Made by a program: the position numbers and the translations under genes. The notes under the pieces were generated by a model, which did not search any database, was not told where the DNA came from, and saw only the letters and a program-made list of their open reading frames with translations. Source: Anomaloglossus baeobatrachus (taxonomy: Eukaryota; Chordata; Amphibia; Anura; Aromobatidae). From it: a stretch of DNA of 64,000 bases. The DNA lies in the NCBI RefSeq assembly GCF_048569485.1, contig NC_134353.1:71692908-71756907 (forward strand), in the 5' to 3' direction. Position 1 is the first letter of the stretch. Every line of letters starts with the position of its first letter. This document shows, piece after piece, positions 43,829 through 54,639 of this stretch.

Positions 43829-44420
43829 AGGCGGGCTTTGCACACTACGACATCGCAGGTGCGATGTCGGTGGGGTCAAATTGAAAATGACGTACTTCCG
43901 GCATCGCATGCGACATCGTAGTGTGTAAAGGTTCGATGATACGATTAACGAGCGCAAAAGCGTCGTAATCGTATCATCGGTGCAGCGTCAGCGTAATCCA
44001 TAATTATGCTGACGCGACGGTCCGATGTTGTTCCTCGCTACTGCGGCAGCACACATCGCTGTGTGTGAAGTCGCAGGAGCGAGGAACATCTCCTACCAGT
44101 GTCACCGCGGCTTCCGTAGGATATGCGGAAGGAAGGAGGTGGGCGGGATGTTTACATCCCGCTCATCTCCGCCCCTCCTCTCCTATTGGCCGCCTGCCGT
44201 GTGACGTCGCTGTGACGCCGCACGACCCGCCCCCTTAATAAGGAGGCGGGTCGCCGGCCAGAGCGACGTCCCAGGACAGGCGAGTCCATGTGAAGCTGCC
44301 GTAGCGATAAAGTTTGCTACGGTAGCTATCACAAGGATATCGCAGCTGCGACGAGGGGCGGGGACTATCGCGCTCGTCATCGCAGCATCGGCTTGCGGTG
44401 TCGCAGCATGCAAAGTACCC
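43829..44420. mobile_element. Harbinger-like MITE inside copia (copy 2)
   Basis: AGGCGGGCTTTGCACACTAC ... GCATGCAAAGTACCC with CTA on both sides (43826-43828 and 44421-44423). Same orientation as copy 1. The high similarity suggests both arrived in the same burst. Confidence 0.8.
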
Positions 44421-44896
44421 CTAAAGCTACAAGTATATCTATACCTAAAGAAAGTGAGACGAAAAGCACAAGACCACTTGATTTAGTGCATACTAACTTA
44501 TGTGGACCCATGAAAGTGACTACATCAGGAGGCAATAGATATAGAATGACTTTTATAGATGACTACTCAAAATACACAGTCACATACTTGATCAAGAACA
44601 AAAGTGAAGTTTTCAATAAATTAGTACACTACGTGACAAAGTTGAATAACAAGTTTCAAAGGAAACCAATTGTCATTAGAAGTGATAATGGAGGTGAATT
44701 CACAGGACACGAAATAGAAAACTACTTAAGTCAAAATGGTATAGAGCATCAAAACACTGTTCCATACACAGCTGAACAGAATGGGGTAGCAGAAAGGAAA
44801 AACAGAACTCTGACTGAAATGATAAGATGTATGCTAAGAGATTCCAAACTACCAGAGATATATTGGGGTGAAGCAGCAATGACAGCCACTTGTTAA

Positions 44897-45787
44897 AAAG
44901 AGGAGAACAAAAGAAGAGTATAGTGCAAAGTATTCAAATTTAATGCAAAAGAACCGCCACAGAAAGAGGATCAGCAACACATTCCATGGGCCATTAGGTA
45001 ACAGCTTTTACATGTGATCACAATTATATAAAGGAAAAATACAATAATGCTGACAAGAACATCACAAAAATGAGTCCAGTATAAAACAATTGACACATTT
45101 TTATAAATGTTAATGTAACTAGTACTCAATATTGCAAGATGCCCAATATATCATATTAAATGAAGGATATTGCACATAACCCTAGCAGCAGAAAAAGATT
45201 GATCAAATGTAAAAAAACATGATACATAACACTGTTACAAGGAAACTCCGACCATGTGAGGACAGGGAGAAAGTAGAAAAAGGACCATGAATGGCATGAA
45301 TACATAATGATCACCATGACATACCCATGGTCAATAACAACAGCCCAAAGAAAAGAGCAGCAGAGCGGTCTCCCGGAGACAAATGACCCCGACGTACGTT
45401 TCACGATTTTTCAAACATACAGATCATTTCATCAGGGGGAAGATCTTCCCCCTGATGAAATGAATGTATGTTTCCTTTCATTAAACACATCCCCCCATTC
45501 ATCATACAGCACCACAATCCTATCCAAAAGCATCATGTGTTATTAGAAAAGCATTTTGGAAAATGAACACAGCAATTCCCAAAAAAATTATTGTGTACAC
45601 ACCAAGAACTGGATAGGGAAATGCTCGTACCAAATTTTAAATTGGCGAATGAGAAACAAACAAGGTATGAGTACATGGCACCCTTAAAACATCTGAAGGT
45701 CACTATGAGATATCTGAGTTTGACAATCTGGTGGCTTTCTGGTTAAAACTTTCCCTTCCTTCCAGACGGCTATCCATAAATCCTTGC
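44897..45787. repeat. Dispersed repeat with a perfect 28-bp palindrome
   Basis: ACGTACGTTTCACGATTTTTC and ATTTCATCAGGGGG resemble a common amphibian repeat end. CATCAGGGGGAAGATC / GATCTTCCCCCTGATG at 45432-45459 is a perfect inverted repeat. No coding. Confidence 0.5.
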
Positions 45788-45792
45788 TGAAG

Positions 45793-46282
45793 TGTCATGG
45801 GTATGACACGGTAACCAGGAGTAAGGGCACCTAGACTAGCCCTCAAGCTAGGGGCCCTAAACTGTCCATTATTCCAAAAATAGGCTTGGTAGTAGCCAGG
45901 TCTGGACCACCAGCGTGGCCCTAACTCCTGAGCAGCCAGGTCTAACGCCCTCTACCCCACTCCCAATATGTGCTCAGGGAGAAATAAAGTACAGGGAGGA
46001 AATAAAGAAACAACAAGGATATTTCCATAGCACACCAAATTGCATATAACAGTTCATCAACAACTGCATCACTATGCACAAAGACCAATAACGCTGGAGC
46101 AAAGCTAGAGCTATCTTCGGCATGTGAGGCTGGGTTCCACCATTTTTTATACGGCGGAGGCGGCTGTGATAGGACGTCAGCAACCTGTGACCCCAGCAGC
46201 AATTTACTAGCTGAGCAACTAAGAAGCAACAGGTTGCCAGACAGACTCTGCAATGTGAACAGAGTCTGGAGTCGCCATGACA
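45793..46282 (-). mobile_element. Solo LTR, TGTCATGG family
   Basis: 490 bp, TGTCATGGCGACTCC to ACCCATGACA on the minus strand. Flanks TGAAG / TAAAG may be a worn 5-bp duplication. It is the uninterrupted counterpart of 8833-10604. Confidence 0.7.
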
Positions 46283-46334
46283 TAAAGACAACACAGTTCG
46301 CCTATGCACCCTGTTACTCATCCTTTTTCCCCAT

Positions 46335-47103
46335 GTGTTGATTAAAGGCAGTCTTGAGCTTAAAGTAGAAAAGATCTTTGATTCACGGATAGTAAGGGGG
46401 TCAGGGACATTTTTTAAATATTGGAAAGGTTATAGTCCAGAAGAAAGATTGTGGGTGTCAGGTAAAATCAATGCTGACAATCTCGTTAGGAAGTTCAAAA
46501 CTAACAAGACTTTTCCTAAGGGTCAGGATGTAATAGTAAGGAATTTGAGACATCCTTGCAAACACCTGTCCCCTCTTTGTCCGTTTTGATTGGTCGGCAA
46601 TGCCAAGGAACAATACGGAAGACCTGTTTTACTCTTGGACTGGTGACCAAGCCAACATGGAAGCTTTTTGGTTAACTCCTGGCTAGTTAGTGTCTCTTAC
46701 TCCTGTCAGCTCTGTGCAGGGCTGCTCTTTATTTAAACTCCTCAGTGCCAGTTATTGTATATTTTTCTCTGATTATTGCAGTCTGTTTTCTCCTGGTTTG
46801 TCTGCATTTACTCATCTGACTAAGTAATGTTTTATGTCTTAAGATTCTGACTGTCCTCCTGATTCCTGATTGCCTATCATGATGATTTTTCTTGCTTCTA
46901 GCTTGCTCCACCGACCAGCAGCCCATATAAAACCAAATCTCTGTACACAGTCTGAAGGGTGAAAGTCAGGGCAACCTCTGTGATCTGGTAAGAGAAGTGG
47001 CTTGTGCTATGTCTGTGTGTGGAAGCCTACTAACACCTGGCAGACTGCCACAAATAGTGCCCCCGTAACACCATCACTCATGCAGCAAGTGTTTCTGGTA
47101 ACA
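46335..47103 (+). pseudogene. Gypsy (chromovirus-like) 3' end: chromodomain and flank
   Basis: The plus-strand frame 46335-46589 reads VEKIFDSRIVRGSGTFF then YWKGYSPEERLWVS and ADNLVRKF, the chromodomain at the end of integrase in chromovirus-type Gypsy elements. The following sequence to 47103 (TTTATTTAAACTCCTCAGTG) could include its LTR. Only this end is present, so it is a broken fossil. Confidence 0.75.
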
Positions 47104-47280
47104 GCAGTGTGGCGCCCCTGGGTACTGCACCTTAGCCGAGGTGTAGTATTCATCCTGGGTAAGATGGGGGTCATTCACCAGTGCACACCACAATTCATAC
47201 ACACACAGTTAGCTGCCAGAACAGCAAGTGACCCAGGGTTTGGAGCTGTAGGCTCAGCCTTGGTTCTCCGGGAAAAGGGG

Positions 47281-48150
47281 TGTACCGCCCCCCCGCGCCA
47301 GCAGCTGAGCCGCTCGGATCCAGAGCCGCGGTGGCTTGAGGGGGCTCCGGACCCGGGGGGGTTCGCGCGGACACTCGAATGTCAAAAGAAAGGGGGGATA
47401 TGTACAGTGGATTAAAAGTTCGTGACGCCACCCACGGTGCGTGGTAATGTGAGAGACCACAGGCCACTTTACACACAGAGATAAATCTTTGGCAGATCTG
47501 TGGTTGCAGTGAAATCATGGACATATTGTTCCATTTGTACACAGCCACAAACCTGGCACTGATAGTCCACAATTTCACTGCAACCACAGATCTGCCGCAG
47601 ATTTATCTCTGTGTGTAAAGTGGCCTCACTGCTGCTGTTGGGGAGCCCGGTGACGATGTTGAAGCAGCAGGATGTTTAACCCCTCCGTGGGTAGAGGGTT
47701 TGTGTCATGGGGCCCGTTGGATTGTTGGTGGTTGGGGTGCCGTTGGGGATAGGAGAAGGGTTTTCAGTGCACTCACTCAGTCCAGAAATAACCACACCGA
47801 CAGCTTGTAAACCAGAGTTCTGAGCACCACTGCAGCTTGGAGGGAGCACGCTTGGGTCCGTGCCCTTGGTGATGCAGTTAGTCTGTGGCCCTTTCTTGGC
47901 ACCTGTGTTTCTCTTTGGACCCTCAAGTCTGAAACTTTTTGGGTCCCGCTTACCCGTATGGCTAACGGAGTGAGCTTGCTCTCAGGGTTCACGCATAGGA
48001 TTTCTTTGGACTGTATTGTGAAAGTCCTATCCCATCGGTGCGCTAGTACCCCGATTTTGGTGCGGGTTGGGGATGACACTTGAAGTCTTCAACCCCGTCG
48101 GGTAAATTACCAAGACGCATAAAGCTACTTCCACCTACTGCCCTGAAGCC
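47281..48150 (-). mobile_element. LTR fragment (family of 28821 and 35179)
   Basis: Starts TGTACCGCCC like the end of the 35179 LTR in reverse. Contains the donor-like GAGTGAGTGC (minus strand, about 47771) and GGTGGCGTCACGAACT (minus strand, about 47420). Its outer part is missing, so it joins the host element abruptly near 48150. Confidence 0.75.
47461..47626. mobile_element. 166-bp MITE, CAC duplication
   Basis: AGGCCACTTTACACACAGAG ... CTCTGTGTGTAAAGTGGCCT, long perfect-looking arms (TAAATCTTTGGCAGATCTGTG / CACAGATCTGCCGCAGATTTA). Flanked by CAC. Same terminus as the 558-bp MITE at 36855, with a different interior. Confidence 0.85.
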
Positions 48151-48691
48151 AAAAGAGAGTAAGAATTAAATGTGGAAATGTAAATAGTTATTTTACAGTA
48201 TTCTGATAGTGGTTTGATAAGTGTGTGGTTAAAATGGACATCTGGACCACTGGAGTAGGTGTGGCCAGGACTACCTTGTATATAGTCAGCACCTGTAGTG
48301 CTCCATACCAGAGTTAACATTACCACAGGACCCCAAAACCTGTTGTGCGTGCAGAAGCAACGAAGAGTGGTCGGGAATGCTCTAAAGCATGTCCAAGGCC
48401 TACGTTGTTGGTTTGAGGAAGGTCCCCCATACCGCTTGTTTGTTGCTAATGTGCACACTTGGTCAGAGCAATACAAGGTGTAAAAAGCTAAAGTTTTATT
48501 GTATTTAATGGTGCTAAAGGTTTTATTCCACTTAGTGTAAAATGATGTAAGAGTTGTAACGTTCAAGAAACCGGGCCTCCCATAAAAGGAAGACATGTTA
48601 ATGTTTTACAGCATATCCAAAATTTTGCAGTTGTTATACTGTATTGTTTTCTTTTCAGCCCGGGGACGTGCTGAGATTCACTGTGGGGGAG

Positions 48692-49575
48692 TGTGGCACC
48701 CCTGGGGCTTCAGGTGCCACTGAGTACTGTACCTCAGCCGAGGTGTAGTATTCATCTCGGGTAAGACGGGGGTCATTCACCGGTGCACACCACAATTCAC
48801 ACACCACACAGTTAGCTGCACTGGGACTGGGCTAGGGTAGGTGCTGGGGGTGGCCATCAGGAGGTATGGGACCTCCTGCCCACTAGTTCAGCAACCCAGG
48901 AGATGGGGCACTGTCAGGGGGAGAAAGAAGCAACATCACACAGAGGAGTCGAGCCTGAACTATCGGCAAGGCAGCAGCAGACTTGGTAAGTGGACGCACA
49001 ACAGCAAGCGACCCAGGGTTTGGAGCTGTAGGCTCGGCCCTGGTTCTCAAGAAGAAGGGGGATCCCAGGGTTCACGGAGAGTGCAGCAGGCACCCGTAAA
49101 CTTTTGCACGGCCCAGGAGCTGGGGTGGAGGGAACACCAATAGAAAGGACACACGGAAGGAACACCAGCCTCGACATCCGAACTATCCTGGATCGGCTCG
49201 TGCGGCGAAGCTCTGCACTCCAAAGGCGGTGACATCTCAGTGAGTAAAAAACTTGGACTGCAACTTCCGTGTCATCCCATCTCTACGCTCCGTGCTCTGG
49301 CAACATCAACTACTACCCCCATCATCCTTGAGGCCTAAGCTCTGCCTGTGGAGAGCTGTACCAACCAAGCTGCGCTTCCATCTGTCCCAGGAGAAACCTA
49401 CCGCAGCGGCGGCCCCTAATTGGCCGCAAACCACAGGTGGCGTCTCGAATACAAAGTTTACCCCCTCTTTTATTGACACCACCGGGGTCACTGAAGCGGG
49501 CCTGGCCAGCTGTGACATCCCCAAATCTACACCGGCCCATTGACGAGTAATCCCCAAGACCCCATGGGCCCATCA
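48692..49575 (+). repeat. 3' LTR of the deletion copy
   Basis: TGTGGCACCCCTGG ... GGGCCCATCA, 884 bp. Start hairpin GTGGCACC...GGTGCCAC, donor-like CAGTGAGTAAAA (about 49238) and GGTGGCGTCTCGAATAC (about 49436). Confidence 0.75.
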
Positions 49576-49713
49576 GCAGCAAACCAAGAGATTATTGTAA
49601 ATGCTGTTCACTCATATACAAGGATTTGTAAAATCTTCTAAAACTATGTTGATACATTTTCTTCTATACACTGTTGCATTTGTAAATGAGGCTTTATATA
49701 CATTTTAAGTATT

Positions 49714-50326
49714 TGTCACAGGATATATAATGACAAAACAGGCTGGTCCTCAGACTTGAGACCCTGCGCTGTCCCTTATTTCAGAGGTAGGCTTGATAGT
49801 AGCCATGTCGAGCCCCCAGCGTGACCCTCTCTCCTGTCCGAACCCTGATCTTCCTGCTACTCTCCCACACCCTCGGGGCGGGCCGGAAAATACAATAACA
49901 AAACCCCACAAAAACGACACGGACAAGGGAGAATGAAAACTCGTATACACAGCACTCAAGACACACAGTAGAGACAATATGTCTACAGCAGAACAACGAA
50001 AAGGGGAGAAAGTAACGCACAACAGGGGAATGTCCACACCACTCAATGTAGCAACACGGATCACCATAAACAGGATCACCACAAAGCCCGGGATCGCTAG
50101 AGCTTATGCTGAAGATATCATCGACACCTACTGGAATAAAGCCGTGCCTTAAATAGGAAAAAGACAGCTGCACGTGGCAATTAGCAACCTGTGTACTTAG
50201 TTCCTGCTCACCAGTCTGCAGGAATTAACTCCTGCAGGGCTGGAGAACAGTGAATATGAATTAGCCGACGCCCGGCTCTGATTTAATAATCCAGAAGTCG
50301 GAACAGAGTCTGACACCGCCGTGTCA
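49714..50326 (-). mobile_element. Diverged relative of the TGTCATGG LTR family
   Basis: The minus strand starts TGACACGGCGGTGTCAGACT and runs parallel to 8833 and 46282 copies (AGACTCTGTTC; GGCTACTATCAAGCCTACC; GGGCGGGCCGGAAAATA differs). Ends were set by comparison. No target duplication seen. Confidence 0.5.
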
Positions 50327-51225
50327 CCAAATGCGTGCAGAGCCAAACATTGCATGACAGTATTACTCACATTATTATAGCACTATTTTCAGGTTTTGTT
50401 ATCTGTTATTATGATATTTTAAAACTTTTTATCTTCCCCGTATCCCGCATAGACATTTCCTATACTGGCAGCGAGAATACAATTATAGATGTGTTCTTAA
50501 GACAAATAGCCACAAACAACATTTAACATGTTCATTAACTAATCAATATGCTAAATCCCCAATTGCAAAAGCCCCATCGGCTTAGTCCTCAGAATCCATA
50601 TAAATTGCTAAATTATCTTTTAAGCAATGAAAGCCGGTGGAGAAAAATATGACAAACAAGGTAAAATAAATGCATGGCCTAGATTCTACAAAGGTTTGCT
50701 CAGCGATTGTATTTGCTTAGCAGGATCTGCCAGCGTTTTATGTACATTTTACTAAATAATGCTGGTTGGAATTACATGGTATTAGTGGGATAAATGGAAT
50801 TTCCCACAGGACAGATTATTTCTAAAATGGTTAGCCCCTTTGATTTTAGCACTTGAGATTCCTCAGATCAAGACACTAAATTCAATTCTGGAAGTTTGTT
50901 TAGAAGTTGCACCGGATGATCCATGTTTATATTTCAAAAGGCTGCAAAATGAATGATATTCATCCTCACTGAATGCTTGCCCAGTCCTCATTGGGCTCTA
51001 ATTTCAGAAAATGCCTGTTCAGCCAATCACTGGTTGAGGCGGATCACCACTGGAGCCCATGATTGGCTGAGTCAGCTTTTTCTGATAGTTCAGATTTATT
51101 CAAATGGGATAAGGAAGTCAAGATCAATGAGGATCTGCTATGCATCCAAATGGGAGCTGCATGGAACCAGTAAGGGTATATTTTAAAAGTTTAAGCCTAT
51201 GAATTTTTTTTTTTATCTACTGAAA
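50327..51225. other. No recognised feature
   Basis: A/T-rich. An inverted pair near 50930-51130 (TTGATATTCATCCTCACTG-like / TCAAGATCAATGAGGATC; AACCAGTG region) suggests an old foldback. No gene. Confidence 0.3.
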
Positions 51226-52170
51226 AACCCCTTCCCGACCAATGACGTACTGGTACATCATTGGCCATGTCACGGCGGTAATCACAGCCGGCTGCTTTGG
51301 TGCACTGGTGGTGATCCTCGCACATGTCTGCTGATTTGAACAGCAGACATGTGAGGCTAACAGGCGTGGGTGGATCTGCGATCTACCCGTGCCTGCTTGC
51401 CACTTAGATCACGCTGTCAAAATGTGATAGCGTTATTTAAATGGACGTGGCAGGGAACGCGCTGTTCCCCGCCGCCATCGGAGGCCTCATGACATGATCC
51501 CGGGGAGCAATTGTTGTCATGGTACTCAGAGTCATGTGATGACCTCTGGTGCAAGCATAATGTAATTCCTGCTAGAGCCAACAGAGCGGCCGCTCTCACA
51601 GGAACGCTGAATTTCTGCTGATTAGAGCTGTGCAGCTCTGATCAGCAGAAATGAACAAGCAATTAGACTGCTGATCCATAAAGTCCCCTGAGGGGACTAG
51701 TAAAATAAATAAAAAATGTAAAAAAAAGTTTTTAAAAATATGAAAAAATAAAAAAAAAAATAAAAGTTAAAATCACTCCCCATTCACCCCATTGAAAATA
51801 AAACAGTTAAAAAAAAATAAAAAATATACACATATTTGGTGTCACTGTGTTCAGAAATTTCCGATGCATCAAAATATAAAATCAATTAATCTGATCAGTA
51901 CACGGCATGGCGAGAAAAAAATTCCAAATCCCAAAATTACGTTTTTTGGACGCTGCAAAAATTTTAGAAAATGTAATAACAGGCAATCAAAACAAAGCAT
52001 ATGCACAAAAATGGTACCATTAAAAACATCAGCTCAAGACTCAAAAAATAAGCCATCATTGAGCCCCAGATCCCAAAAAATGAGAACAATACGGGTTTCA
52101 GAGAATGGCGACAAACGCGCTACTCCTTTTTTGGACACAATTCTGAATTTTAACCCCTTAGCAACAGGTA
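51226..52170. repeat. About 0.95-kb dispersed repeat
   Basis: Begins near AACCCCTTCCCGACCAATGA and ends near TTTTAACCCCTTAGCAAC, with an A-rich middle (51700-51840). It includes AAAAATGGTACCATTAAAAA and GAGCCCCAGATCCC, features I recall from a very common frog repeat. No coding. Confidence 0.5.
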
Positions 52171-52559
52171 AAAGTATACATGTTTGGTGTCTATGAACTC
52201 GTATCGACCTAAGGCATTATGACTATTCCTTTGGATGATCTGGCAGCTTCATTTGTATACTTTTTATATACAGTTCTAGGCAGGTGTGGAAAAATGTGAA
52301 GACATCAAATTGGAAAAACCACCAGAAAAGGCAAGATATAAAATTAATTCATATTTATTCAGTGTTTCTACTGATTTGTATCCCATGGATCAGATGTTCT
52401 TAGCTATATCCCTACACGTGGACTAATCTATATGTAAATAATTTTTGCAACCCCATTATTTATAGTCTCTGTACCTCCTCATAGAGCTGATGTGTAATGA
52501 TCTTTCTTCTATGCATCGTATACCACATATCATTTTTATTGTTAAGAATAAAACAATTT

Positions 52560-53990
52560 AATCATATAAGGATAAGATGTCAGAATGGACAGATACTTGA
52601 CAAATGAGATTTAATGTTGATAAATGTAAAGTAATGCACCTAGGATGGAGTAATCCTGTAGCTGCGTATACATTAAATGGAAGTAAGCTCGAGACTACAG
52701 AACAGGAGAAGGACTTGGGTATTCTCATTACAAATAAGCTGAGCAGCAGCACTCAATGTCAGGCAGCAGCTGCTAAAGCAAACAAGATTCCAGGGTGTAT
52801 AAAAAGAGAGATTAGATCCCGTGATCCCAACGTATTGTTACCCCTCTATAAATCACTTGTAATGCCACATCTGGAATATGGGATCCAGTTTTGGGCTCCT
52901 CATTTTAAAAAGCATATTAAGAGTTAGGGGTACTTTGCACGCTGCGACATCGCAAGCCGATGCTGCGATGCTGAGCGCGATAGTCCCCGCCCCCGTCGCA
53001 GCTGCGATATCCTTGGGATAGCTGCCGTAGTTAACATTATCGCTACGGTAGCTTCACATGGACTCACCTGTCGTGGGACATCGCTCTGGCCGGCGACCCG
53101 CCTCCTTATTAAGGGGGCAGGTCGTACGGCGTCACTGCGACGTCACACGGCAGGCGGCCAATAGGAGCGGAGGGGCGGAGATGAGCGGGATGTAAACATC
53201 CCGCCCACCTCCTTCCTTCCACATATCCTACGGAAGCCGCGGTGACGCCGGTAGGAGATGTTCCTCGCTCCTGCGGCTTCACACACAGCGATGTGTGCTG
53301 CTGCAGGAGCGAGGAACAACATCGGACCATCGCGTCAGCGTAATTATGGATTACGCCAACGCTACACAGATGATACGATTACGACGCTTTTGCGCTCGTT
53401 AATCGTATCATCTAGGCTTTACACACTACGATGTCGCCTGCGATGCCGGATGTGCGTCATTTTCAATTTGACCACACCGACATCGCACCTGCGATGTCGT
53501 AGTGTGCAAAGTACCCCTTAGAGTCAGTTCAAAGGTAGCAACTAGACTATTACAAGGAATGGAGGCCTCACATATGATGAGGGTTGGAAAAGTTAGATGT
53601 TTAGCTTAGAAAAAAGACGTCTCAGAGGAGATCTCATTTATATGTATAAATACATGTGTGGTCAATATAAAGGACTGGCACATGACTTATTTCTTCCAAA
53701 GACAGTACTAAGGATCAGGGGGCACTCACTGTGAGTGGAAGAAAAGCGATTCCGGCAGCTAAATAGGAAAGGGTTCTTTACAGTTAGAGCAGTCAGACTG
53801 TGGAATGCCGACCACAAGAGGTAGTAATGGCAGATACTATGACAGCTTTTATATAGAGATGGATGATTTGGATGATTTCCTCAGTACACACAACATTGTT
53901 GGTTATGAATGATTTAGTGACAAAATGTATAACTGGCGGAGGAAGGTTTTCTGGTGGTTTTTCCAATTTGTTGTCTTCACATTTACTATT
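52560..53990 (+). pseudogene. CR1 LINE 3' coding remnant, split by a MITE
   Basis: Frame 52604-52927 encodes the CR1 reverse-transcriptase end: MRFNVDKCKVMHLGW, YTLNGSKLETTEQEKDLGIL, and NVLLPLYKSLVMPHLEYG with WAPHFKK. After the 591-bp MITE the CR1 text resumes (SLEKRRLRGDLIYMYKYM; RLWNA at about 53800) in a frame with stops. The 5' two-thirds is missing, normal for CR1 truncation. No CR1 3' tail was identified. Confidence 0.85.
52927..53517. mobile_element. Harbinger-like MITE in CR1, TTA duplication
   Basis: GGGGTACTTTGCACGCTGCG ... GTAGTGTGCAAAGTACCCC, flanked by TTA (52924-52926 and 53518-53520). Inverted orientation relative to the two copies in copia. Non-coding. Confidence 0.88.
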
Positions 53991-54074
53991 TGAAGATCCA
54001 CCTCTATAAAAGTATAGTGATTATAATTACAGTTGTGTATTTAAATTTAGGTGTGTAAAAATGCTGCAGAGTAA

Positions 54075-54625
54075 AGGCCGCTTTACACGCTACGACATCG
54101 CTCAAGCGATCTCTTTGGGGTCACGGAATTGGTGATGCACATCCAGCCGCATTAGCGATGCCGTTGCGTGTGACACCATTGAGCGATTTTGCATCGTTGC
54201 AAAAACGTGCAAAATCGCTCATCGGTGACATGGGGATCCATTCTCTAATATCGTTGCTGCAGCAGTAACGAAGTTGTTCCTCGTTCCTGCGGCAGCACAC
54301 ATCGCTCCATGTGACACCGCAGGAATGAGGAACCTCTCCTTACCTGTGTCCCACCCGCAATGCGGAAGGAAGGAGGTGGGCGGGATGTTACATCCCGCTC
54401 ATCTCCGCCCCTCCGCTTCTATTGGGAGGCGGTTCAGTGACGCAGGTGTGACATCGCTGTGACACTGAACGAACCGCCCCTACGTCGCAGGGCAGGTAAG
54501 TAGTGTGACGGGTCTGGGAGATGTTGCGCGCCACGGGCCGTGATTTGCCCATGTCGCACAACCGATGGGGGTGGGTACCCACGCTAGCGATAACGGTCAC
54601 GATATCGTAGCGTGTAAAGCGGCCT
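54075..54625. mobile_element. 551-bp Harbinger-like MITE, TAA duplication
   Basis: AGGCCGCTTTACACGCTACG ... GTAGCGTGTAAAGCGGCCT with TAA on both sides (54072-54074 and 54626-54628). Confidence 0.88.
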
Positions 54626-54639
54626 TAAGAATACTTTCA

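Larger units (their letters stand above)
41408..44896 (+). mobile_element. Ty1/copia LTR element, 3'-truncated fossil with nested MITEs
   Basis: The 5' LTR (41408-41682) is followed by a half-tRNA initiator-Met primer site. Then come copia Gag segments (KLNNRNYQVWKFKVEMLL at about 41880; RSIGEDIKDSHITAILLCSL), a zinc knuckle (CFRCKKKGHLKKDC, about 43170), a Gag-pre-integrase segment (HMWHRRLGHRHP, about 43698) and integrase (FIDDYSKYTVTYL; SDNGGEF; NGVAERKNRT; 44550-44800). Reverse transcriptase and the 3' LTR are absent. Three small DNA elements have inserted (42052-42134, 42531-43123, 43829-44420). It is broken. Confidence 0.9.
47108..49575 (+). mobile_element. Deletion copy of the cold-shock-type LTR element, duplication GCAG
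   Basis: A shortened 5' LTR portion (47108-47280), an inserted LTR fragment, about 540 bp of internal 3' sequence, the CAG-CCCGGGGACGTGCTG block with a purine tract, and a 3' LTR (48692-49575). GCAG flanks both ends (47104-47107 and 49576-49579). No cold-shock frame remains. It is broken and older than 379-5642. Confidence 0.75.

Noticed and set aside
42531-44420. GC-rich CpG-island promoters
   Set aside because: The GC-rich segments coincide with MITE copies that recur across the window; no gene start nearby.
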